Shown piece after piece: positions 8,776-17,620 of a stretch of 64,000 nucleotides of DNA. The DNA comes from C-114 sp963745405 (lineage in GTDB: Bacteria; Chloroflexota; Limnocylindria; Limnocylindrales; CSP1-4). The position numbers and the translations under genes are program-made. The notes beneath the pieces were generated by a model. The model had not been told where the DNA came from and ran no database searches. It was given only the letters and a program-made list of their open reading frames with translations. The stretch lies in NCBI GenBank assembly GCA_963745405.1, contig CAVUWY010000002.1, forward strand, positions 2,666,001-2,730,000, read 5' to 3'. The number at the start of each line of letters is the position of its first letter. Position 1 is the first letter of the stretch.

Positions 8776-9228
8776 TCACTGGGCGTTCATGCCCCAGCGG
8801 GAGTAGGAGTTCGTGCTCTTGGCGGCCGGTGCGCCCGGGCTGACGGCCTTGCCGTGCGGGTGCGTCGCGGTCGAGCTCGATGCGCCGCTGGTGACGGTGG
8901 CCGCCTGGTCGGCCGAGCGGCCGAGCGGATGCGCGCCGACGATCGACGTGGACGCGGCGGTGATCGAGAGGTCCTTCTCGGACAGCCGGAAGTCGATCGG
9001 CGGGACCGGGATCGAGAGCGGCGTCAGGGAAGCGTGCTCCGACAGGCGGAACGCGATCGGCGGGACGGGGACCGGAGCCGCGGCGGGGGCCACTGCGGCG
9101 GGGCGGGCGGTGGCCAGGGTGGCGAGGATGCCGACTGCCAGGGCGCCGGCCAGGACGGCCATGACGGCGGCGTACATCCCGGCACCATTCGACTGCCGAA
9201 GCTGGGCTGCGTTCTGTCCTGCGGTCAT
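8776..9228 (-). CDS. Unknown membrane-anchored protein, MTAGQNA...RWGMNAQ family, copy A
   Basis: 150 residues; family not recognised. It begins MTAGQNAAQLRQSNGAGMY, then has one transmembrane segment (about 19-40), two copies of a PVPPIxFRLSE motif, a low-complexity Ser/Ala/His linker, and ends SYSRWGMNAQ. The same N- and C-termini occur in the adjacent copy B, which shows both are real genes. An AAGGAG site lies at 9237-9242, 8 nt from the ATG. Topology is probably a short cytoplasmic N-terminus and an external repeat region, but this is inferred. It reads toward rel and ends before the shared hairpin. No known function is claimed. Confidence 0.75.
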   Translation of the reverse strand: MTAGQNAAQLRQSNGAGMYAAVMAVLAGALAVGILATLATARPAAVAPAAAPVPVPPIAFRLSEHASLTPLSIPVPPIDFRLSEKDLSITAASTSIVGAHPLGRSADQAATVTSGASSSTATHPHGKAVSPGAPAAKSTNSYSRWGMNAQ

Positions 9229-9330
9229 CTCATCTGCTCCTTGGACTATCGGTCGTCAGGCGACCTCGTCGGGTAGATGGTCGATCGATCGCACCACGGT
9301 CCGGCATCAACGCCGCGACGGGTGGCGGGT
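9229..9330 (-). promoter_or_regulatory. Conserved 5' leader of paralogue A
   Basis: The region upstream of copy A matches that of copy B in blocks: an identical 12-mer (coding strand GCGTTGATGCCG, here 9302-9313) about 74 nt before the start codon, a TCGACCATC block, a GACCGATA block and the AAGGAG site. The rest of the spacer to 9457 shows no gene. Confidence 0.5.
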
Positions 9331-9457
9331 CGACGGCGGCACCGCCGTGCGGTCCGTCGGGTGGCGGCGGGCCTGTCGGCCGCTCGACGTTGCGGCGGTC
9401 GCGGCCACGTGCGCTCGGATCGCCTCCTCGACGCCGGGCCTCTCCTCGCACCAAAGG

Positions 9458-9486
9458 ACGAAGCCCCGACGATGTCGGGGCTTCGT
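9458..9486 (-). terminator. Hairpin terminator of paralogue B
   Basis: A 13-bp stem (9458-9470 with 9474-9486) has a GAT loop, downstream of the reverse-strand copy B. It differs from the copy A hairpin by compensatory changes (gaggc to gaagc with the matching change on the other arm), so the stem has been maintained. Confidence 0.75.
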
Positions 9487-9527
9487 TGCCGGAGGGAGGT
9501 GGTGGGCGGCTCGGGGCCGCCGGGAGG

Positions 9528-10148
9528 TCACTGGGCGTTCATGCCCCAGCGCTGGAAGGAGTTGTTCGAAGGCTTGGCCTGGGTGGCCGGCCGACCGTGG
9601 GTGTGGCTAGTCGAGGACTGGCCGCCGGCAGCGGCGACCATCTGCGCCCGCGCCCGGGCTTCCTGGGACTTGATGGCCGATCCGGCGGCGGCCGCGGCGG
9701 CGGCGAGCTGCGCCCGGGCCCAGGCTTCCTGGTTCACCGGAGCGACGGTGGCCGGTGTCTGCAGTTCCGGGATGAACGGGACGGCGGCGGCCGGGATCGT
9801 CAGGTCGTGCTCTCCGAGGCGGTCGCCGATCGACGGGACCGGGACCGACCACGGCACGGTGGCGGGGGCGGGGGCGGTGATGTCGTGTTCCTGGAGACGG
9901 AACTCGATCGGCGGGACCGGCACCGACCACGGAACCGCGACCCTGTTGATGCCCTTCTCGTCGAGGCGGAACTCGTACGACGGGACCGGCACCGGGACGG
10001 TGGCCGAAGTCACTGCGGCGGGTCGGGCGGTGGCCAGCGTGACGATGAGGCCCCCCGCGACGGCGCCGGCGACGGCGGCCGCGACGACGACATACATTCC
10101 GGAGGGATTCGCTCGGCGGAGCTGTCCTGCGTTCTGTCCTGCGGTCAT
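9528..10148 (-). CDS. Unknown membrane-anchored protein, MTAGQNA...RWGMNAQ family, copy B
   Basis: 206 residues, paralogue of copy A. The N-terminus MTAGQNAGQLRRANPSGMY and the C-terminus SFQRWGMNAQ are shared, with a transmembrane segment at about 19-42. It has three spaced motifs of the type VPVPPIEFRLQEHD (the first variant PVPSYEFRLDE, the third PVPSIGDRLGE) separated by VPWS linkers; two repeats are visible in the DNA at a 75-bp period. An Ala-rich, possibly helical stretch (QEAWARAQLAAAAAAAG ... QEARARAQMVAAAGG) is absent from copy A. AAGGAG lies at 10156-10161, 7 nt from the ATG. Function unknown; a surface-exposed or envelope-spanning role is a guess. Confidence 0.75.
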   Translation of the reverse strand: MTAGQNAGQLRRANPSGMYVVVAAAVAGAVAGGLIVTLATARPAAVTSATVPVPVPSYEFRLDEKGINRVAVPWSVPVPPIEFRLQEHDITAPAPATVPWSVPVPSIGDRLGEHDLTIPAAAVPFIPELQTPATVAPVNQEAWARAQLAAAAAAAGSAIKSQEARARAQMVAAAGGQSSTSHTHGRPATQAKPSNNSFQRWGMNAQ

Positions 10149-10260
10149 CTCTCATCTCCTTGGGACGTATCGGTCGGTGAACGACCTGTTGACCGGGATG
10201 GTCGACTCGGACGGGCCGCTGGCGGCATCAACGCGCCGACGACCGCCCGGTCCACGGCGG
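10149..10260 (-). promoter_or_regulatory. Conserved 5' leader of paralogue B
   Basis: It shares the 12-mer GCGTTGATGCCG (10223-10234, about 75 nt before the start), the TCGACCATC block, GACCGATA and AAGGAG with the leader of copy A at the same spacing. TTGATG in the 12-mer could be a -35, but no clear -10 follows, so an RNA or protein target in the leader is equally possible. Confidence 0.5.
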
Positions 10261-10348
10261 CACCGCTCGACCGTCGGTCCGTTGGCGGAGGCGCTGTCGG
10301 CGGCTCGACTCTCCGAGCGTCGTCGCGCTCGGGCCACCCTGCCACGGC

Positions 10349-10354
10349 TAGACT
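10349..10354 (+). promoter_or_regulatory. -10 box (TAGACT) of a leaderless hisS transcript
   Basis: TAGACT ends 7 nt before the hisS ATG with no ribosome-binding site between. Confidence 0.55.
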
Positions 10355-10361
10355 GCGCGGC

Positions 10362-11663
10362 ATGCCCGACCTCCGTGCCCCACGCGGGACGCGCGACCTC
10401 CTGCCGGCCGAGCGGGCCGTTCTCGGCCGCCTCGAGGCCGTCGCTCGTGACCTCGCCCGCCGCTACGGCTATCGCGAGATGGAGACGCCGCTGTTCGAGC
10501 ACGTCGCAGTCTTCGAGCGGGGCATCGGCGAGGTGACGGACGTCGTCGAGAAGGAGCTCTTCCGGCTCGCCCCGCGGAGCGACGACGGCGACGTGTTCGC
10601 CCTGCGGCCCGAGGCGACGGCCGGCATCGTCCGGGCCTACCTGCAGCACGGGCTGCAGACGCTGCCGCAACCGGTCAAGGTCTCGCTCGTCGGCCCGATG
10701 TTCCGCCACGACCGGCCACAGGCCGGCCGCTATCGACAGTTCTGGCAGTGGGATGTCGAGGCGATCGGCGATCCGGGGCCGGCGGTCGACGCCGAGCTCA
10801 TCGAGCTAGGAGCGCGCTTCTACCAGGACGCCGGGCTCGAGGATGTCGAGATCCTCCTCAACTCGATCGGCGACGGGACCTGCCGACCGGACTACGTCGA
10901 GGCGCTCCGGGCCCATTTCCGGCCCCATGCGGATCGCCTCCCGCCGGTCGAGCGGGCCCGGCTCGAGACGAACCCGCTCCGTCTCCTCGACTCGAAGGAT
11001 CCCCGGATGGCGGAGCTCAACGCATCGGCGCCGAGCATCCTCGACCACCTGTGCGCCGCGTGCGAGACGCACTTCGCCGCGGTCCGCGGCCATCTTGACG
11101 AGCTCGGGGTGGCCTACCGGATCGACCCCCGGCTCGTTCGTGGCCTCGACTACTACACGCGGACCACGGTCGAGTACTACCGACAGGGTGAGTCCGGTCA
11201 GCAGCAGGCTCTGGGCGGCGGTGGCCGCTACGACGGCCTCGTCGAGCTGCTCGGGGGCCGGCCGACGCCCGGCATCGGCTTCGCCCTCGGCCTCGACCGG
11301 GTAATGCTCGCCCTCGAGCAGCGGTCAGGGGAGCGTCCGTCCGATGGCGAGCCGCTCGCCGTCGTCGTCGGTGCCGACCCGGCGGCGACGTCCATCCGGC
11401 TGCGGGTCGCGACCACGCTCCGCTCGGAAGGGCTGACGGCCCGCTCCGATCTCTCCGTCCGCAAGCTCGGTCGACAGCTCGAGGCTGCGGCTCGGGATGG
11501 GGCCCACTTCGCGGTCATCGTCGGTGACGAGCTGTCCGACGGCGACGTCCAGCTCCGCGATCTCGAAGCCGGCACGCAGCGCACGGTCCGGCTCGACGAC
11601 CTCTCGAAGGAGCTCCGCCGGGCGGCGGCGAGCCATCATCACGGGACGGCCGCCCGGGGCTGA
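10362..11663 (+). CDS. hisS: Histidine-tRNA ligase
   Basis: 433 residues, normal for class II HisRS, which charges tRNA-His. It opens with APRGTRDLLP, has motif 2 around residues 113-135 (FRHDRPQAGRYRQFWQWDVE), the histidine-specific LVRGLDYYTRTTVEYY near 258, motif 3 PGIGFALGLDR, and a C-terminal anticodon-binding domain (LAVVVGADPAA ...). The ATG at 10362 follows a leaderless -10. It is divergent from the paralogue pair on the reverse strand. Confidence 0.95.
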   Translation: MPDLRAPRGTRDLLPAERAVLGRLEAVARDLARRYGYREMETPLFEHVAVFERGIGEVTDVVEKELFRLAPRSDDGDVFALRPEATAGIVRAYLQHGLQTLPQPVKVSLVGPMFRHDRPQAGRYRQFWQWDVEAIGDPGPAVDAELIELGARFYQDAGLEDVEILLNSIGDGTCRPDYVEALRAHFRPHADRLPPVERARLETNPLRLLDSKDPRMAELNASAPSILDHLCAACETHFAAVRGHLDELGVAYRIDPRLVRGLDYYTRTTVEYYRQGESGQQQALGGGGRYDGLVELLGGRPTPGIGFALGLDRVMLALEQRSGERPSDGEPLAVVVGADPAATSIRLRVATTLRSEGLTARSDLSVRKLGRQLEAAARDGAHFAVIVGDELSDGDVQLRDLEAGTQRTVRLDDLSKELRRAAASHHHGTAARG

Positions 11664-11706
11664 CGGCCGGGGCCGGCGGTCCGGCGGACCTGTGCGATCG
11701 CCTCGG

Positions 11707-12093
11707 TCAGCCGAGCGGGTCGAACTGGACGACGCCGATCAGGTTCCCCTCCGGGTCGAAGAACCAGGCCGCTCGTCCGGGCCCGATCCGGGCGATGCCA
11801 CCCTCGGTCTTGAGGCCAGGCAGGTCGTACTCCTCGAACATGACACCGCGGGCCCGGAGCTCGGCCACCTCGGCCTCGACGTCCGGGACCGTGAAGGCCA
11901 TCTGGGTCGTCGCCCCGCTCGGCTTGCTCCCGCTCCGCGACAGGGCGAAGACGGATCCGTCGCCGGTGCGGTAGAGGGCCGCCCCGGGCCGCACCTCGAA
12001 CGGGCGGAAGCCGAGCGTCTCCTCCCAGAAGACGCGAGCCCGGTCGACATCGGTGACGGGAAGGGTGGTGTGAGCGCGGCGCTCCGTGAGCAT
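11707..12093 (-). CDS. VOC-family (glyoxalase/dioxygenase-fold) protein
   Basis: 128 residues with one vicinal-oxygen-chelate module: HTTLPVTDVDRARVFWEETLGF at the start, DGSVFALS in the middle, and AWFFDPEGNLIGVVQF at the end. Such small proteins include metal-dependent isomerases, bleomycin-type resistance proteins and many of unknown role; the substrate cannot be read. The ATG at 12093 was chosen because the VOC fold starts right after it; the much longer open frame upstream is antisense to aspS. It sits alone between hisS and aspS on the opposite strand. Confidence 0.8.
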   Translation of the reverse strand: MLTERRAHTTLPVTDVDRARVFWEETLGFRPFEVRPGAALYRTGDGSVFALSRSGSKPSGATTQMAFTVPDVEAEVAELRARGVMFEEYDLPGLKTEGGIARIGPGRAAWFFDPEGNLIGVVQFDPLG

Positions 12094-12177
12094 CGGGTCC
12101 TCCAGCGGCGCGGCCGCGTCGGGACCGCCCCCAGATCTCGGGGCCGGCGCTCCCCATGGCCGGCCGGCACGTTCGAC

Positions 12178-12183
12178 TACGAT
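12178..12183 (+). promoter_or_regulatory. -10 box (TACGAT) of a leaderless aspS transcript
   Basis: TACGAT ends 9 nt before the aspS ATG; no Shine-Dalgarno is visible. Confidence 0.45.
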
Positions 12184-12192
12184 ACCGCGGTC

Positions 12193-14106
12193 ATGACGAA
12201 CGCCCGGCGGAGCCTCGCCACGCCCTACCGGACCCATACCTGCGGGGAGCTGCGAGCCGCCGATGCGGGCATCGAGGCCCGCCTGTCGGGCTGGGTCCAC
12301 CGCCGTCGCGACCACGGCCACCTCATCTTCCTCGACCTCCGCGACCGGCACGGTCTGACCCAGGTCGTCGTCGACGTCGATGCGGGACAGGCCGCCCACG
12401 ACGCCGCGTCCGCGCTCCGCCCCGAGTTCGTCGTGAGCGTCACGGGCATCGTGGCGGCACGGCTCCCCGGCACCGAGAACCCGCGTCTCGCGACCGGTGC
12501 GGTCGAGCTCCGGGCGACGAGCGTCGAGATCCTCTCGGAGTCCAAGACCCCGCCGTTCTACATCAACGAGCCGGACGCCCCGATCGACGAGAGCCTGCGC
12601 CTCCGTTATCGCTACCTCGACATCCGGCGCGAGCCGATGCAGCTGCGGCTCCTCCTCAGGAGCCGGCTCGTCCACGCCATCCGCGACGTCCACCACGACA
12701 ACGGCTTCGTCGAGGTCGAGACGCCGGACCTCATCAAGAGCACGCCAGAGGGCGCCCGCGACTTCATCGTCCCGTCGCGACTTCAGCCGGGGACGGTGTA
12801 CGCGCTGCCGCAGAGTCCACAGCAGCTCAAGCAGCTGCTCATGGTGGCCGGCATCGACCGGTACTTCCAGATCGCCCGCTGTTTCCGCGACGAGGACCTT
12901 CGCGGCGACCGCCAGCCGGAGTTCACCCAGCTCGACCTCGAGATGAGCTTCGTCACCGAGGAGGCAGTGACGGAGTTCGTGGAGCGGATGGTCCTCGAGG
13001 TGACCCGCCGGACGACGCCCGAGCGGCCGATCCGTCAGGTGCCGTTCCCCCGCTTCACCTACACGGAGGCGCTCGAGCGGTTCGGGACCGACAAGCCCGA
13101 TCTGCGCTTCGCGATGGAGCTCGTCGACCTCGCACCGGCGCTCGTCGATGGGGCAGGGGAGCCGGCGAGTGGCTTCCGGGTGTTCGACGAGACGCTCGCG
13201 AGCGGGGGCCGGGTGAAGGCGATCGTCGCCGCCGGCCGGGGCGGCGCGACCCGCCACGAGATCGACGACCTGACCGAGCTCGCCAGGCGATCCGGCGCGC
13301 GTGGTCTGGTCCACCTCTCGGTTCAGGGCGGGGAGGTTCACGGTCCGATCGCCAAGTTCCTGTCGCCATCGACGGCGGCCGCGATCGTCGCGACGACGCG
13401 GGCGGCCGAGGGGGACCTCATCCTCGCCGTCGCCGATACGGCCGCAGTCACGGCCGACGTCCTCGGACGGCTCCGGAACGAGCTCGGCGCCCGACTCGGA
13501 CTGGCCGACCCGAACGAGCTCGCCTACTGCTGGGTGAACCGCTTCCCGATGTACCAATGGGATGCCGAGAACGGGCGCTGGGACGCGACCCACAACCCGT
13601 TCAGCGGCGTCGTCCCCGAGGACCTGCCGCTCCTGACGACGATCTCTGGCGACCTCTCGAATCCGGCACCGGACGACCCGGCCGGCCGGGCCCGGGCGAT
13701 GCAGTACGACATCGCCCTCAACGGCTGGGAGCTCGGCGGCGGCTCGGTCCGCATCCATCGCCGCGATCTGCTCGAGCGGAGCTTCGCCCTCCAGGGCCAG
13801 ACGCTCGAGGGGATGCAGGCGAAGTTCGGGGCGGTACTCGACGCGTTCGAATACGGCGCGCCCCCGCACGGCGGGATTGCCCTCGGCATCGACCGCTGGG
13901 CGATGATCCTCGCCAACCAGACGAACATCCGCGAGGTGATGGCCTTCCCCAAGACCCAGTCGGGCTCTGACCTCATGCTCGAGGCGCCGTCGCCGCCCGA
14001 ACCGGCGCAGCTCGCCGAGCTCGGGCTCCGCTACGTCGAGCCCGCCGCCGCCGCCGCCGCCGCGGTCACGGCCGGCCAGGAGCCGGTGGAGAAGCCCGGC
14101 TCGTGA
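12193..14106 (+). CDS. aspS: Aspartate-tRNA ligase (bacterial type)
   Basis: 637 residues, the large bacterial AspRS with an insertion domain. The N-terminal OB anticodon domain has GWVHRRRDHGHLIFLDLRDR, the flipping/motif 2 region reads QSPQQLKQLLMVAGIDRYFQ and FRDEDLRGDRQPEFTQLDLE (near residue 231), the GAD insertion follows, and motif 3 is GIALGIDRWAMIL. The poly-Ala stretch at the C-terminus is unusual but short. It may be discriminating or non-discriminating; no tRNA-dependent amidotransferase is in the window to help decide. The last bases overlap the GTG of the EamA gene. Confidence 0.95.
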   Translation: MTNARRSLATPYRTHTCGELRAADAGIEARLSGWVHRRRDHGHLIFLDLRDRHGLTQVVVDVDAGQAAHDAASALRPEFVVSVTGIVAARLPGTENPRLATGAVELRATSVEILSESKTPPFYINEPDAPIDESLRLRYRYLDIRREPMQLRLLLRSRLVHAIRDVHHDNGFVEVETPDLIKSTPEGARDFIVPSRLQPGTVYALPQSPQQLKQLLMVAGIDRYFQIARCFRDEDLRGDRQPEFTQLDLEMSFVTEEAVTEFVERMVLEVTRRTTPERPIRQVPFPRFTYTEALERFGTDKPDLRFAMELVDLAPALVDGAGEPASGFRVFDETLASGGRVKAIVAAGRGGATRHEIDDLTELARRSGARGLVHLSVQGGEVHGPIAKFLSPSTAAAIVATTRAAEGDLILAVADTAAVTADVLGRLRNELGARLGLADPNELAYCWVNRFPMYQWDAENGRWDATHNPFSGVVPEDLPLLTTISGDLSNPAPDDPAGRARAMQYDIALNGWELGGGSVRIHRRDLLERSFALQGQTLEGMQAKFGAVLDAFEYGAPPHGGIALGIDRWAMILANQTNIREVMAFPKTQSGSDLMLEAPSPPEPAQLAELGLRYVEPAAAAAAAVTAGQEPVEKPGS

Positions 14107-15056
14107 CGATGGCCGGGCTGGCCGGCCGCCCGCGCCTCGCCGCCCTACTCGGGGCGATGTGCATCTCGGTCAGCGGCATCTTCTTCCGCTATTCGGCCGT
14201 CTCGCCGACCACGGCGACGGTCTTCCGCTGCCTCTTCGCCCTCCCGCTCCTCTTCCTCCTCGCCCTCGGCGAGGATCGGGTCAACGGTCCGCGGCCGCGC
14301 CGGGTGCGCCTGTTCTCGGTCGCGGCCGGGGTCTTCTTCGCCAGCGACCTCGTGCTGTACCACCACGGCGTGGAGGAGGTCGGGGCCGGCCTCGGGACGG
14401 TGATCCCGAACCTCCAGGTGGTTCTCGTCGCCATCGCCGGCTGGCTCTTCCTCGGTGAGCGGCCGGACCGGCGGACGTGGCTGGCCCTGCCGATCGTCGT
14501 CTTCGGCGCGCTCTTCGTGTCGGGCATCTTCGAAGCCGACGCGTACGGCCACGACCCTGCACTCGGGGTCCTCTTCGGGATCGGTGCCGGGGCGAGCTAC
14601 GCCGCCTACCTGCTCATCATCCGGCAGGTCAATCGCGACGGCCGGCGTCCGTTCGGCGTCCTGCTCGACGCCTCGATGGCGACCGTCGTCGTGGCGGCCC
14701 TCATCGGTATCGTCGTCGGCGACCTCGACCTCACGCCCGGCTGGCCGGCCGTCGGCTGGCTCATCGCCCTCGCCCTCGTCTCCCAGGTCGCCGGGTACGG
14801 CCTCATCAACATCTCGCTGCCGCGGCTGCCGGCGGTCATCACCTCGCTCCTGCTCCTCGCCCAGCCGGTCGCCACGCTCGTCCTCGGCTTCGTCCTGTTC
14901 GGCGAGGAGCCATCGCCGCTCCAGGCGTTCGGGGTCGCCCTGATCCTCGGCGGGGTGCTCATGGCGGCCGCCAGGCCTGCGTCGACGGCCGTCTCGATGG
15001 GGCAGGGGGAGCTGGCCCCGGACATCTCCGGTGCCGGATCGGGTGGGGGGATCTAG
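14103..15056 (+). CDS. EamA/DMT-family transporter
   Basis: 317 residues, ten predicted membrane spans in two five-helix EamA repeats (the second begins near ALGVLFGIGAGASYAAYLLI). The family exports metabolites or amino acids; the substrate is unknown. The GTG at 14103 overlaps the aspS stop (GTGA), so it is translated from the aspS message. Its TAG and that of the convergent histidine kinase share the palindrome CTAG at 15053-15056, leaving no spacer. Confidence 0.85.
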   Translation: MTMAGLAGRPRLAALLGAMCISVSGIFFRYSAVSPTTATVFRCLFALPLLFLLALGEDRVNGPRPRRVRLFSVAAGVFFASDLVLYHHGVEEVGAGLGTVIPNLQVVLVAIAGWLFLGERPDRRTWLALPIVVFGALFVSGIFEADAYGHDPALGVLFGIGAGASYAAYLLIIRQVNRDGRRPFGVLLDASMATVVVAALIGIVVGDLDLTPGWPAVGWLIALALVSQVAGYGLINISLPRLPAVITSLLLLAQPVATLVLGFVLFGEEPSPLQAFGVALILGGVLMAAARPASTAVSMGQGELAPDISGAGSGGGI

Positions 15057-16870
15057 GACAGGGCGGAGCCCGCGTCGTCCGCGTTCGGCGGAGCCGCCTC
15101 CGGGACGAGGATGGTGAAGGTCGTTCCGGCGCCGGGGGCCGTGTCGACGTCGATCCGACCGCCGAGCTGGGCCACGACCGACGACGCGGTGGCGAGGCCG
15201 AAGCCAGTCCCCCGACCCTCCGGCTTGGTGGTGAACAGGGGCTCGAAGATCCGCGACTTCGTCCCCTCGTCCATCCCGATCCCGCTGTCGCGGACGCGGA
15301 GAAACCCGAAACGCTCGTGCTCGCGCCGGCCGGTCGAGAGGGTCAGCGCGCCGCCGTCGGGCATCGCGTCGCGGGCGTTGACGACGAGGTTGACGAGGAT
15401 CTGCTCGAGCTGGGCGGCGTCGGCGAGGACCCACGGGACGGGCCGGGCGAGACGGACCTCGGTCTCGACCCGCGAGGTCGCGATCCGCTCGAGGAGCCGC
15501 CGCATCCGCCGCATGAGCGCGTTCAGGTCGACCGGCCGGACCTCACCCACCCGGCCGCGGCTGAACGACATGAGATCGCGGATCAACTGCGAGCCCTGGC
15601 CGGCCGCCTCGAGGATCGCATCGGCATCCTCACGAGCGTCATCGGGCAAGGCCCGGAGCTTGATGAGCTCGGCGTTGCCGATGACGGCGGTCAGGACGTT
15701 GCCGAAATCGTGGGCGAGGCCGCCGGCGAGGCTGCCGACCGCCTCCATCCGCTGCACCGCGACGAGGCGCTCCTGGGCGCGATCCCGATCGATCGCCGCG
15801 GCGATGATGCCGGCCGCCGCCCGGACGGCCTCGATCTCCGGCTCCGACCACAACCGGTCCGGCCGGGCGTCGTCGAAGCCGACGTGGCCCCACCACGTGC
15901 CGAAGACCACGATCGGGGCGAGGAGGAGGGACTGGACGTTGTCGGCCTCGAGGTAACCCCGCTCGGCGGCCGGGAAGTCGGCGACGCGGCCCTCGATGAG
16001 ATCGCCGTGGGCGAGCGCCTCGGCCCAGCGCGGGAAGTAGCGGAAGCCGCCGGGCTCGGCGCTCGGCTTGAGGCGGGGGACGCCTGGGGCGGTCCACTCG
16101 GCCCGGATCCCCATCCGCCCGACGCCATCCGTCTCGAGGCGGGCGATCAGCGCGACCCGCGAGGCACGGGCCGCCCCACCGAGGCGGGCGAGTACGTCGT
16201 CGATGACCTCGTCGAGCGAGCTCGCGACCATGAACTGCTCGGCGGCGAAGCTGACTGCCTCGAGGATCGCGTCGCGGCTGTGCATCTGATCGACCGCGCG
16301 ACGATGGCGGATGGCCGCCCCGATCGCGCCGGCCGCGGCCGACAGGGAGGCGACATCGGCGTCGTCCCACTCGCGCGATCCGCTCGCATCGTCGAAGCCG
16401 ATGACGCCCCGGCGGACCCCGTCGACGATGATCGGGACCATGAGGATCGACGAGGTGCCGAGGGCCCTGAGCCACTGCCGCAAGGGAGAGCCGGTCTCGC
16501 TCGCCCGGAGGACGAGGGCACGCCCCGAATCGAGCGACGCCCCGAGCTCGCCGAACTGGCGCCGGCCGGTGACTCGCTGGAAGACCGGGTTGTCGATCTG
16601 CGGCGTCACCCCGGGAGCGGCCCACTCGTTGCGGAGGCTGGCCGACGGGACGCCGAGCTCGACGTTCGTCTCGAAGAGGAACACCCGTCGCACGTCGAGG
16701 GCCCGGCCGAGGGTCTCGAGGACGTCGTCGACGGCCCGGGTCCAGTCCGGCGAGGCGAGCATGTGGGCGGCCGCCGTGACCGCACGAAGGATCGCCTGGG
16801 TCCGCTCCGTCTCGAGACCCGCGGAGGGGGCCGGCTCAGGCCGGGCCTGACGGACCGCCATCGCCCCCAT
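15053..16870 (-). CDS. GAF-domain sensor histidine kinase
   Basis: About 605 residues without transmembrane segments. It has GAF domain 1 (about 40-180) and GAF domain 2 (about 215-365), then a HisKA H-box (LAGGLAHDFGNVLTAVIGN), an N-box (NLVVNARDAMPDGG) and G boxes (DSGIGMDEGTKSRIFEPLFT, GRGTGFGL). This is the soluble hybrid-free kinase layout that senses a small ligand or redox state. No response regulator is adjacent. Starts at 16870 (ATG) or 16861 (ATG) are both possible and both overlap the upstream NTP-transferase-like gene by 25-35 nt, so the two are probably co-transcribed. Confidence 0.85.
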   Translation of the reverse strand: MGAMAVRQARPEPAPSAGLETERTQAILRAVTAAAHMLASPDWTRAVDDVLETLGRALDVRRVFLFETNVELGVPSASLRNEWAAPGVTPQIDNPVFQRVTGRRQFGELGASLDSGRALVLRASETGSPLRQWLRALGTSSILMVPIIVDGVRRGVIGFDDASGSREWDDADVASLSAAAGAIGAAIRHRRAVDQMHSRDAILEAVSFAAEQFMVASSLDEVIDDVLARLGGAARASRVALIARLETDGVGRMGIRAEWTAPGVPRLKPSAEPGGFRYFPRWAEALAHGDLIEGRVADFPAAERGYLEADNVQSLLLAPIVVFGTWWGHVGFDDARPDRLWSEPEIEAVRAAAGIIAAAIDRDRAQERLVAVQRMEAVGSLAGGLAHDFGNVLTAVIGNAELIKLRALPDDAREDADAILEAAGQGSQLIRDLMSFSRGRVGEVRPVDLNALMRRMRRLLERIATSRVETEVRLARPVPWVLADAAQLEQILVNLVVNARDAMPDGGALTLSTGRREHERFGFLRVRDSGIGMDEGTKSRIFEPLFTTKPEGRGTGFGLATASSVVAQLGGRIDVDTAPGAGTTFTILVPEAAPPNADDAGSALS

Positions 16871-17576
16871 CCCGCCCGCCGCTCGCACCGGATGCCGCGA
16901 ACGGAGCGTGGCCCGGCCCGGCGAGCGGTCCCTGATCGCTGTCCGCGAGCTCCTCACCCCATTCGTGGCTGTGGCCGGCCGCCGGTTCCGGCGGGCCGAC
17001 GTAGGGCGGCAGCTCGGTCCGGGCGACAGCGGCGTCGTGGATCGACCCGGGGTCGCCGAGGTCGATGCGGACCTCCGGGACGCCGCTCGCGACGAGGTCG
17101 TCTAAGAGCTCGGCCGGCATCCGGTCGGAGGGCAGTGTCCGCAGACGAGCGAGCGCGGCGGTCGGGACGAGGACCGGCCAGCCCGCCTCGGCCTCGAAGG
17201 TCGGGCGCAGGATCGCCGCCGGTGACGCGCCATGGGCCTCGATGAGCGAGGTGATCGTCTCCGGGCCGACCCAGATCATCCGGGCCGGCCAGACGAGCGC
17301 GGCATCGGTCTCGTGCGTGATGCCGAGCGCGACGTCGACGCCGCGGAGGATCTGGGCGACCGGCCCGTCGTCCACGGGCGCCGGTTCGGCCAGCGTCACG
17401 GGCGCCTCGCGGAGGGCCGCCGTGACGCTGCCGGCGGGATCCGGAGCAACGACGACGATCGGTGTCGCGCCACCGGACCAGGCGACGTCGACGAGCCGGC
17501 GGACGCGGGGGAGTCCCTCGACGTCGGCGAGGGCCGACTCGGCGGATGCGGCGAGGATCACCGCGGCGACGGTCAC
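16836..17576 (-). CDS. MobA/IspD-like nucleotidyltransferase-fold protein (degenerate)
   Basis: 246 residues. The N-terminus VAAVILAASAESAL looks like the nucleotide-binding start of MobA-like NTP transferases, but the usual glycine-rich GGxSxRMG is missing. Later parts (IRGVDVALGITHETDAALVWPARMIWVGPETITSLIEA and GWPVLVPTAAL) match the fold's order of a nucleotide-contact aspartate region and a substrate loop only loosely. Catalysis is therefore doubtful. The last 40 residues are Gly/Ser-rich. It is probably in one operon with the histidine kinase that overlaps its end. Confidence 0.55.
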   Translation of the reverse strand: MTVAAVILAASAESALADVEGLPRVRRLVDVAWSGGATPIVVVAPDPAGSVTAALREAPVTLAEPAPVDDGPVAQILRGVDVALGITHETDAALVWPARMIWVGPETITSLIEAHGASPAAILRPTFEAEAGWPVLVPTAALARLRTLPSDRMPAELLDDLVASGVPEVRIDLGDPGSIHDAAVARTELPPYVGPPEPAAGHSHEWGEELADSDQGPLAGPGHAPFAASGASGGRDGGDGGPSGPA

Positions 17577-17620
17577 CCGGCGATGCTAGCAGGCCCCGCC
17601 GTGGGTCCGGGCGGCGAGGC

